Assembly: GCA_016699835.1 (NCBI GenBank)
Contig: CP064987.1
Coordinates: forward strand, 3,038,001-3,102,000
DNA from: Phycisphaerales bacterium
GTDB taxonomy: Bacteria > Planctomycetota > Phycisphaerae > Phycisphaerales > UBA1924
Direction of reading: 5' to 3'
DNA: 64,000 bases
Numbering within the stretch: the first letter of the stretch is position 1; each line of letters opens with the position of its first letter. The notes under the pieces were generated by a model. It saw only the letters and a list, made by a program, of their open reading frames with translations, was not told where the DNA came from and did no database searches. Made by a program: the position numbers and the translations under genes. This document shows positions 34,075 to 41,446 of the stretch, piece after piece.

Positions 34075-34091
34075 GCCCGGCATGTCCGGGC
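34075..34091 (+). other. Hairpin upstream of tRNA-Lys
   Basis: GCCCGG / CCGGGC stem with loop CATGT, 12 bases before the tRNA. It may be part of the precursor or a processing signal; the function is unknown. Confidence 0.35.
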
Positions 34092-34103
34092 ACACACGCC
34101 AGC

Positions 34104-34176
34104 GAGGGCGTAGCTCAGTTGGTAGAGCAGCGGCCTTTTAAGCCGTAGGTCCAGGGTTCGAGTCCCTGCGCCCTCA
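34104..34176 (+). tRNA. tRNA-Lys (anticodon TTT)
   Basis: A 73-base cloverleaf with acceptor GAGGGCG / CGCCCTC, D arm GCTC/GAGC, anticodon stem GCGGC/GCCGT with loop CTTTTAA, and T arm CAGGG/CCCTG around TTCGAGT. Anticodon TTT reads lysine codons. CCA is not encoded. Confidence 0.95.
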
Positions 34177-34216
34177 TTCATTCGAGGGGTGCGTCCGCGC
34201 TCCTCCGGGAGTTCGC

Positions 34217-37200
34217 GTGCACGACCCATCCCTCTACGTCCTCCACGCCGCCTGGCACGACGCGAGCCTGGTCCTCTGGGCCGAGCACTCCGGTGCGCCC
34301 CACCCGGCCCAGAGCGCGACCGAAACCGTCGCGGTCCATCCCCACGCGATCGATCCACTCCCCGCGATTCGCGCCCGATCCTCCTGGGCCAGGTCGCACG
34401 AGCCCGAGGCGCTCCAACTCGAGGTGCGCCTCCCCGCGCTCTCCGGCACGGTCCTCCCCAGCGCCCGCCTCGCCCTGGCGCTCGGCCACTCCACCACGCA
34501 CGAGGCGGCCACGCTCGTCCTCGCGAGCGCCACGGTCCCGGCTCGCGTCGCCCCGCCCGGACACACGCTCTCATTCCTCTCGGAAATCCTTGACGATTCT
34601 TCGTCCGAGTCCGGACCGCGACTTGTCCTCGCCGACTCGCTGCGGTTCTTCGCCTCGCTCGCCGACTTCGCGCGGTCCCTCCTCGCCCAGCAGCGATTTG
34701 TCCCCATGCTCATGCAGTCCGCGAGCGGCGAACTCTCCGGGTGCTGGGCGCCGTGGCTGAGCGACCAGGCCAACGCGGCACGCACGGCGGCCCTCCTCGC
34801 CGCCATGCCCGCGAGCGCCCGCGCCGCCGTGGACGCCACGAATCACCAGCCCTGGCCGATCGTCGATGCGTTCTTGCGCGAGGTGATCAACGCCGAATGC
34901 CGTCGCGCTCTGATGCGCGAGGACTTCGAGGACGCCATCCGCGAGCGCAACGCCGCCCACGATCCCCACGTCGCCTGGCTCAGTGGCCTGCTCGCCACCA
35001 ACGACGACATTCCCGTCCTGCCGCAGCATCGCCCCGACCTCGCCAAGCGTGTCCGCCACTGGATCGGCCTGCTCGAGGATCGTGGCGAAGGCTCCGCCTG
35101 GCGACTCTGCTTCAAACTCGCCGAGCCGTTCATGCTCGACCCGACCGAGGAGACCACCGACGCCGAGTGGCAACTGACGTTCCACTTGGAATCCGTGGAC
35201 CGTCCGGGCCTGGTGATCGATGCCGACGACGTCTGGATCCTCCCGGGCGACTCCGCCGTGGTGCATGGCGTCCGCGTCGAGAATCCGCAGGAGCTCCTCC
35301 TCGCGGAACTCGGACGTGCCGTGCGTCTCTATCCGCGACTCGAGCGTGCCCTCGACGAGCCCAAGCCCACGCGCATGGGTCTCACCACCAAGCAGGCCTA
35401 CGAGTTCCTGCGCGAGATCAAGCCGATCCTCGTCGAGCAGGGATTCTCCGTCAAGGCGCCCGACTGGTGGGACTCCCCCTCCGCGCGACTCGGCGCACGG
35501 CTTCGACTCGAATCGTCCGAGACCGATCCCTTCGGCGCCTCGGGGGGCGGCGGTCTCACCAACGCGGCCAACCCGCAACTCGGCCTGGGCGCGCTCGTCA
35601 AGTATCGCTGGGACATCGCCGTCGGCGACACGGCCCTCACGCTCCACGAGTTCGAGCAACTCGCCGCCAAGAAGACGCCGCTCGTCCGCATCAACGGACG
35701 CTGGGTCGAGATCCGCCCCGAGGACCTCGCCGCCGCCATGCGTTTCATACGCGAGAACCCCGGCGGCGAGATGTCCGTCCTCGAGGCGATGCGTCTCGCC
35801 TATGCGACCGACGTCAAGCAGTCCGGCATCCCCATCGTCGGGATGGAGGCCACCGGCTGGCTCGAGGGCTTCCTCGCCAGCGACCTGCAGTCACGCAAAC
35901 TCGAGGCTATCGACACGCCCGACACGTTCCATGGCACGCTCCGCCCGTATCAGGCTCGAGGCGTCTCCTGGATGTACTACATGGAGCGTCTCGGCTTCGG
36001 ACTCTGCCTCGCCGACGACATGGGCCTGGGCAAGACCATCCAGTTGCTCGCCCTCCTCGCGCTCGAGCGCGAGCGTGCCGCCGACGCGACCGCTAACGTC
36101 GCGAAGCCCGGCCCGACACTCCTGCTCGTCCCCATGTCGGTCGTGGGCAACTGGGTCCACGAGACGCGCCGATTCTGCCCCGAACTTCGCGTGCTCGTGC
36201 ACCATGGCACGGGCCGATTCCAGGGTGAGTCGCTCGCCATCGCCGCGGGCGAGGCCGATCTCGTCATCACCACCTACGCCCTCGCCAATCGCGACCGGGC
36301 GCACCTCTCAACGATCCCCTGGCACCGCGTCGTCCTCGACGAGGCCCAGTACATCAAGAATCCGACAGCGAAGCAGACCCAGGCCGTTCGCGAACTCCAG
36401 TCGCCCCGGCGCGTCGCGCTCACCGGCACGCCCGTCGAGAATCGCCTCACCGAACTCTGGTCCATCATGGACTTCCTGAACCCCGGCTATCTCGGCACAT
36501 CAGGGAACTTCCGCCAGCGCTTCGGCGTCGCGGTCGAACGCTTCCACGACAAGGTCCGCTCCGAGCAGTTGCGCTCGCTCATCCGTCCGTTCGTGCTCCG
36601 CCGCCTCAAGACCGACCCCAACGTCGTCGCGGATCTCCCCGACAAGGTCGAGTCGCGCGAGTTCGGGCATCTCACCGCCGAGCAGGCCTCGCTCTACGAG
36701 TCCTGCGTCTCGCGCATGCTCGCCGAGGTCGAGGCCGCCGAGGGAATCCAGCGCCGCGGGCTCGTCCTCGCCACGCTCATCAAACTCAAGCAGATCTGCA
36801 ACCACCCCTCGCTCGTCCTCAAGGACCACGATCCCGAGTCGCCCAACCCGCCCGACTCGCAGCGCTCGGGCAAGTGCATCCGCCTCATCGAGATGCTCGA
36901 CGAGGTCGTCGCCGAGGGGGACAAGTCGCTCATCTTCACCCAGTTCCGCGAGATGGGCCACATCCTCGCCGCGCTCCTGCGTCACCAGTTCGGACGCGAC
37001 GTCCTCTTCCTCCATGGCGGCACAACCCAGGCGCAGCGCCAGAACATCATCGACACCTTCCAGAACGACCCGAACTCGTCCCCCTTCCTCATCCTCAGCC
37101 TCAAGGCCGGCGGCGTCGGTCTCAACCTCACCGCGGCGACGCACGTCTTCCACTTCGACCGCTGGTGGAACCCCGCCGTCGAGAACCAGGCGACCGACCG

Positions 37201-37411
37201 CGCCTACCGCATCGGGCAGACGCGCACCGTCCAGGTCCACAAGTTCGTCGTCCAGGGCACGCTCGAGGAACGGATCGACCAGATGATCGAGTCCAAGACC
37301 GCTCTCGCCGAGCAGATTATCGGTTCCGGCGAGCAGTGGCTCACCGAACTCGACAGCAGCCAACTCCGCGACCTCCTCACGCTCCGCCGCGACGCCATCG
37401 ACGACGAGTAA
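34217..37411 (+). CDS. SNF2 family DNA-dependent ATPase/helicase
   Basis: A 1064-residue protein. The N-terminal 540 residues match the extra region that bacterial SNF2 proteins carry before the motor. The motor has motif I GLGKT at 603-607, motif II DEAQ at about 708-711 (Gln in place of the usual His), motif III ALTGTPVENRL, and the C-terminal motifs GGVGLNLTAA and RWWNPAVENQATDRAYRIGQ near 981-1000. Such proteins move nucleoprotein complexes or RNA polymerase on DNA. The GTG start at 34217 has GGGAG seven bases upstream. No methylase, nuclease or other defence partner lies next to it, so a stand-alone housekeeping role is likely. Confidence 0.9.
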   Translation: MHDPSLYVLHAAWHDASLVLWAEHSGAPHPAQSATETVAVHPHAIDPLPAIRARSSWARSHEPEALQLEVRLPALSGTVLPSARLALALGHSTTHEAATLVLASATVPARVAPPGHTLSFLSEILDDSSSESGPRLVLADSLRFFASLADFARSLLAQQRFVPMLMQSASGELSGCWAPWLSDQANAARTAALLAAMPASARAAVDATNHQPWPIVDAFLREVINAECRRALMREDFEDAIRERNAAHDPHVAWLSGLLATNDDIPVLPQHRPDLAKRVRHWIGLLEDRGEGSAWRLCFKLAEPFMLDPTEETTDAEWQLTFHLESVDRPGLVIDADDVWILPGDSAVVHGVRVENPQELLLAELGRAVRLYPRLERALDEPKPTRMGLTTKQAYEFLREIKPILVEQGFSVKAPDWWDSPSARLGARLRLESSETDPFGASGGGGLTNAANPQLGLGALVKYRWDIAVGDTALTLHEFEQLAAKKTPLVRINGRWVEIRPEDLAAAMRFIRENPGGEMSVLEAMRLAYATDVKQSGIPIVGMEATGWLEGFLASDLQSRKLEAIDTPDTFHGTLRPYQARGVSWMYYMERLGFGLCLADDMGLGKTIQLLALLALERERAADATANVAKPGPTLLLVPMSVVGNWVHETRRFCPELRVLVHHGTGRFQGESLAIAAGEADLVITTYALANRDRAHLSTIPWHRVVLDEAQYIKNPTAKQTQAVRELQSPRRVALTGTPVENRLTELWSIMDFLNPGYLGTSGNFRQRFGVAVERFHDKVRSEQLRSLIRPFVLRRLKTDPNVVADLPDKVESREFGHLTAEQASLYESCVSRMLAEVEAAEGIQRRGLVLATLIKLKQICNHPSLVLKDHDPESPNPPDSQRSGKCIRLIEMLDEVVAEGDKSLIFTQFREMGHILAALLRHQFGRDVLFLHGGTTQAQRQNIIDTFQNDPNSSPFLILSLKAGGVGLNLTAATHVFHFDRWWNPAVENQATDRAYRIGQTRTVQVHKFVVQGTLEERIDQMIESKTALAEQIIGSGEQWLTELDSSQLRDLLTLRRDAIDDE

Positions 37412-37616
37412 CGACTGCGTGGCTGTGGGGGAGTTGAACAGCGACATCGTCCCAGAATCTCGCGAACCCGGCCTCGTCGCTTTGGGTCGTGACGACTGGG
37501 GAATCTCCAGAACCACACACCACGCGAGAAACGCTGGCATCCCGCCGCACCGAATCGCACACTCGCCATGCCGGGCATTGCGCCCGCATCATTTCTGGCC
37601 CGTGTGGAGTCGCTCT

Positions 37617-39371
37617 ATGGCGTCGTGGTGGACCATCAGTTCTCGGACAATCTCGTCGTGGCTCGTGGCTCGGAACGGGCAGGCTCCGCGCCGGGCCATG
37701 CCGTCCCGCGGATCGGCATCCAGACCCGGCGATCCATCCCGCTGCGAGCCACTCGAGCCTCGCACGCACCTGAGCGCCACGACCTCGATCGATCTTCCCC
37801 CCGTCCCGCCGGATCATGCGCCCGCGCCGATTATCGAGAGCCTCCGCGAAAATCGCCTCAGCCCGTCGAGTGATCATGGAGCGGGTGCTCGTAGTGATCA
37901 CTCGATCGAGATCCTCGCCGCGACGCGTGCCGCCCGCCGGGCCGCATCCACGACGCCTACACCCACTCCGACACCAACGCCAACACCCGAGCCAACGCCG
38001 ACACCGACTCCCGCGCCAGCCCAGCCCGCGACGCCCCCCGACGTGCCGTATGTCGCACCGTCGCCCTCGGCCCCGTGGTCGCTCATCGGTCTCGACAAAC
38101 TCCGCGCCGACCCGCGCTTCGCCGGGATCGACGGTCGCGGCTTCTCCACCGTCATCATCGACACCGGCATCGATCTCGACCATCCCTTCTTCGGGACCGA
38201 TGGAAACGGCGACGGTGTCGGCGATCACATCAGAATCCAGTACGACTTTGCTTATGAGGACCACGACGCCACCGACTACAACGGGCACGGGACCAACGTT
38301 GCGGGCATCATCGCCGGCATCAATCCGACCTACGGCGGGATCGCGCCGGGGACCGACATCATCGCTCTCAAGGTCTTCACTGACACCGGCGGCGCCAGTT
38401 TCGCCACCGTCGAGAAGGCCCTTGCCTGGGTCGCCTACTTCGCCCAGCAGTTCAACATCTCCGCGGTGAACCTCTCGCTCGGCGACGGCGGCAACTACGC
38501 CACCGCGCAGCAGATGTACTCCATCAGCGACGAACTCGCCCAACTCGCGTCGATGAACGTCAAGGTCGTCGCCGCCGCGGGCAACTCATACGCCGAACTC
38601 GGCTCGAAGCAGGGCGTCGCGTATCCGGCCGCCGATCCGAACGTGATCGGTGTCGGCGCGGTCTTCGCGGGAGGCTCGGGGACGTGGATCTCCGGCACCA
38701 AGTGGGCCGACGCCGCTGTGGACAAGGTTGCTCCCTTCTCGCAGCGCAGCACCAGCATGACTCCGATCTTTGCTCCAGGTGTGAACATCTATGGCCCGAA
38801 CCAGTACGGCGGGATCTCGTCGTACACCGGCACGAGCCAGGCCTCGCCGATTGTTACGGGTGCGGCCGTCCTCGCCGACCAGATCGCGACACAGGTCCTG
38901 GGGCGTCGCCTGACCACCGGCGAGTTCCGCTCGATTATCACGTCGACGGCGGTCAACATCGTCGATGGCGACGACGAGATCGACAGCGTCGCGAACACCG
39001 GCGCGACGTTTAAGCGGCTCGATGTCTACGCGATGGGTCAGAAGATCCTCGACATGGCCGCACCGCCGCCCCCTGCTCCCAGTGCCCCGCCACCGCCGTC
39101 GCAGCCGGTGGCCTCCGCTCCGGCGCCGACGACGACCGTCACGAAGACGGTCTACAGCCGTTCGGCCCGTCGAATGTCGCTCGAGGCCGACGCGCCGTCG
39201 ATGTACACGATGCCGATCTCGGTGGCACCATCGAGCGTCATCGCCGCACGATCACGCCTTGATATCCGCCTTGGGCCCGTGACGCAAACGGTCAGCATGC
39301 CGGCGTCGCTTCCCGAGTCGCTGCTGCAGGTGAGCACGCCGATCGGCGAGGGGCTGCCGGAGGCCGCGTAG
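37617..39371 (+). CDS. LEPR-XLL subtilisin-like (S8) serine protease with Thr-Pro linker
   Basis: A 584-residue secreted protease counted from the ATG at 37617, which has GGAG seven bases upstream. CEPLEPRTHLSA at about 43-54 is the LEPR-XLL sorting motif. A Thr-Pro repeat linker follows at about 113-132. The catalytic triad is Asp182 (IIDTGID), His224 (NGHGTNVAG) and Ser407 (YTGTSQASP). The C-terminal 100 residues are Pro/Ala/Ser-rich. The ATG at 37698 would place the motif closer to the N-terminus, as in other family members, and is an alternative. Another frame is open from 37568 with coding-like codons, so the 5' end needs checking. Confidence 0.78.
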   Translation: MASWWTISSRTISSWLVARNGQAPRRAMPSRGSASRPGDPSRCEPLEPRTHLSATTSIDLPPVPPDHAPAPIIESLRENRLSPSSDHGAGARSDHSIEILAATRAARRAASTTPTPTPTPTPTPEPTPTPTPAPAQPATPPDVPYVAPSPSAPWSLIGLDKLRADPRFAGIDGRGFSTVIIDTGIDLDHPFFGTDGNGDGVGDHIRIQYDFAYEDHDATDYNGHGTNVAGIIAGINPTYGGIAPGTDIIALKVFTDTGGASFATVEKALAWVAYFAQQFNISAVNLSLGDGGNYATAQQMYSISDELAQLASMNVKVVAAAGNSYAELGSKQGVAYPAADPNVIGVGAVFAGGSGTWISGTKWADAAVDKVAPFSQRSTSMTPIFAPGVNIYGPNQYGGISSYTGTSQASPIVTGAAVLADQIATQVLGRRLTTGEFRSIITSTAVNIVDGDDEIDSVANTGATFKRLDVYAMGQKILDMAAPPPPAPSAPPPPSQPVASAPAPTTTVTKTVYSRSARRMSLEADAPSMYTMPISVAPSSVIAARSRLDIRLGPVTQTVSMPASLPESLLQVSTPIGEGLPEAA

Positions 39372-39394
39372 GACGGGTGCGCACATCGGGCACG

Positions 39395-39430
39395 AAAAAA
39401 GCCGGCCCACGCCAGAGGGCGCGGGCCGGC
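39395..39430 (-). terminator. Rho-independent terminator of the cysteine-repeat gene
   Basis: On the minus strand the stem GCCGGCCC / GGGCCGGC continues after one mismatch into CGCC/GGCG, and is followed by six T. It lies 34 bases past the stop of the minus-strand gene. Confidence 0.85.
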
Positions 39431-39464
39431 CGAACGATCCGGACTTGTGGAGGAAGAGCCTCCG

Positions 39465-41165
39465 TTAGTTGGCGCATCCGTCGCGCGAATCGACCATGCA
39501 CTCGACGAACGCTCGCACGTCGTCGTTGTTGGTCTCGCCGTCGTCGTTGAAGTCGGCGTTGCCCGCGCGGAAGTCCTCGACGAACTCGCGGAGGTCGTTG
39601 CTGTTAATCAGCCCGTTGTGATCCCAGTCGCAGGGGCACGTCGAGGCGACGCACGATTCGGGCCCACACTCGGCGTTGTCCCCGCGATAGTGTCCGCCTC
39701 GGGCGAAGCACTCGCGACGCGAGAGGACCACGCACGAGAGCCCGTCTTTTCCGGGGACGCAGCACGCGCCGGTCGGGGGCGCGGGCGGGACACAGGTCGA
39801 GTCCGTGCACGCCGAGCCGTTCCCGCGATAGCGACCATGAGCCTCAAGGCACGCCCGGAGGGTCATGACCTCGCAGCGGTCGATGACGGCACCCTGGCGG
39901 ATGCAGCACGCGCCCGTCGGCTGGGGCGGACGAACACACGTGTTCTCGCCGCACGGGACAAAGTTGCCGCGGTACCGTCCACCGGCCTCAAGACATTGGC
40001 GTGCGGTCAACACGCTACACGTCGTGCCGTCCTTGCCGACGACGCAGCACGCGCCGGTTGGGGTCGGAAGGCAGATGGTGTTGTTGCAGGTGGTGCCGTT
40101 GCCCTGGTAGCGCCAGCCGCCCTCGATACAGGCGCGGGCGGTCATGACCTCGCAGCGGTCCACGATGGCGCCCTGGCGGATGCAGCACGCGCCCGTCGGA
40201 GGAGCGATGCACGGGGTGTTGGCGCACGAGGAGCCGACGCCTTGCCACTGACCGCCACGAGCGATACAGATGGACTCGATAAGGATGGCGCATCCGCCGG
40301 CATTTGTGGAACTCGGGGGAAGGCAGCAGGCCCCGGTCAGGGGTTGGACATCCGGGCAGATCCCGTTGTCGCTGCACGCCGATCCGGCGCCGCGCCACTG
40401 ACCCTGGCGCTCGGCGCAACCGGCTTGTGTGTCCATCACGCACGTCGTGATGAACCCATTCTGGCTGAGGACGCGGATGCAGCACGCGCCGCGAGGCGGT
40501 GGCGGCGCGCACAAGATCGTCGTGCAGTCGGAGCCGGCGCCGTGCCACTGCCCGCCCTGGGCGATGCAGATGGACTCGATCACCATGACGCACGCCGGGC
40601 CGCCCGCGGGCGAGATTGGCACGCAGCACGCGCCAAGCACCGGCTGGACGATCGGGCAGTCAACCGTGTTGCACGTCGAGCCAGAGCCGTGCCACGTCCC
40701 GCCACGCTGGGCGCAGATGGCTTCAGTCGCCAGAATGCAACCGCCGATGGCGCCGGCGACGTTCGCCGGAAGGCAGCACGCGCCCAGCGGAATCGGGGCG
40801 CAGCCGTTGGTCACACAGTTCGTTCCCAAACCTCCCCACGTCCCTCCACGCTCGGCGCACCCGGCCTGAGTCGTCTGCAAACAAATGATCGGTGTGGTCG
40901 GGGTGGGGCTGGGGATGCAGCACGCGCCGGTCTGGGGCTGGATGGTCGGGCACGACCCGTTGTCGCCGCAGGTCGTCCCGGGACCACGGAACAGGCCGCG
41001 CATCTGCAGGCACGCTTCGGGAGTCACGACGCTGCAGGTCACCGCGCCGTTGGCCTGGACGCAGCACGCGCCGGCATTGGTGTTCTGCGCGCTCGCGGAC
41101 GTCGCCACAAGGCAACACCCCGCCAGCGCACCGATCAAACCGCGGACTGAAAGATTCCACATCAT
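39465..41165 (-). CDS. Secreted protein of ten six-cysteine GACC repeats with terminal dockerin
   Basis: A 566-residue protein. The ATG at 41165 has AAGGAG seven bases upstream; residues 1-27 form a signal peptide ending SASAQ. From residue 32 on, ten repeats of 46-52 residues each open with GACC and hold six Cys at similar spacing (CC, C, C, C, C), with a GG.WHG.GS or GG.YRG.GS step before the fifth Cys. That makes 60 repeat cysteines. A type I dockerin-like pair follows (DWDHNGLINSNDL, DFNDDGETNNDDV) near the C-terminus. I know no named family for the repeat. It is divergent from a VKOR-DsbA fusion gene, which may oxidise it. A terminator follows. Confidence 0.78.
   Translation of the reverse strand: MMWNLSVRGLIGALAGCCLVATSASAQNTNAGACCVQANGAVTCSVVTPEACLQMRGLFRGPGTTCGDNGSCPTIQPQTGACCIPSPTPTTPIICLQTTQAGCAERGGTWGGLGTNCVTNGCAPIPLGACCLPANVAGAIGGCILATEAICAQRGGTWHGSGSTCNTVDCPIVQPVLGACCVPISPAGGPACVMVIESICIAQGGQWHGAGSDCTTILCAPPPPRGACCIRVLSQNGFITTCVMDTQAGCAERQGQWRGAGSACSDNGICPDVQPLTGACCLPPSSTNAGGCAILIESICIARGGQWQGVGSSCANTPCIAPPTGACCIRQGAIVDRCEVMTARACIEGGWRYQGNGTTCNNTICLPTPTGACCVVGKDGTTCSVLTARQCLEAGGRYRGNFVPCGENTCVRPPQPTGACCIRQGAVIDRCEVMTLRACLEAHGRYRGNGSACTDSTCVPPAPPTGACCVPGKDGLSCVVLSRRECFARGGHYRGDNAECGPESCVASTCPCDWDHNGLINSNDLREFVEDFRAGNADFNDDGETNNDDVRAFVECMVDSRDGCAN
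39650..41072 (-). repeat. Ten-unit tandem repeat encoding GACC cysteine modules
   Basis: Coding repeats of about 140-155 bases each. The units all begin with the codons for GACC preceded by T/L/A/R-G-A, but have drifted elsewhere; units 7 and 9 are the closest pair (GACCIRQGA... DRCEVMT). This suggests duplication followed by divergence, with some local re-duplication. Confidence 0.7.
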
Positions 41166-41362
41166 CGAAAACTCCTTGGAGTGGTCGTCGGCGCCCGCCA
41201 CGAGAGAGCGGCCGCGCCGAAACGCCTCAACCCCGATTCATGGTGTACCCGATAATCACAATTGGTGCAACATGAACAAGAACCAAACTGAGAGGCGGAG
41301 CCAAGACCGATGACTCGGTGGCGGGGAATGCCCGGGGCGAACCTCGCCGCGGCTCTCATGCA

Positions 41363-41377
41363 ACCCAAGTCTTGGGT
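41363..41377. promoter_or_regulatory. Palindrome between the cysteine-repeat and VKOR genes
   Basis: ACCCAAG, one T, CTTGGGT: a perfect 7-base inverted repeat with a one-base centre, in a 281-base divergent gap. The position 70 bases before the VKOR-fusion start fits an operator. On the minus strand TTGCAC and TACACC with a 17-base spacer lie in the same gap as a weak promoter candidate for the cysteine-repeat gene. Neither is proven. Confidence 0.35.
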
Positions 41378-41446
41378 CTCGGCCCCGGCCTCCAGATTGG
41401 ACCCCCACGAGAGTAATGATCAACGTTCCGACAGCGAGGACATTGC

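Noticed and set aside
34217..37411. The SNF2 helicase as part of a defence system
   Set aside because: There is no nuclease, methylase or other typical defence partner beside it; neighbours are a tRNA and a secreted protease.
39447..41150. A 567-codon plus-strand frame opposite the cysteine-repeat gene
   Set aside because: It is a shadow of the repeats; the minus strand has a signal peptide, a ribosome binding site and a terminator.
39447..41150. A CRISPR or satellite-like array at the repeats
   Set aside because: The units code for protein repeats with drift, not identical repeats with unique spacers.
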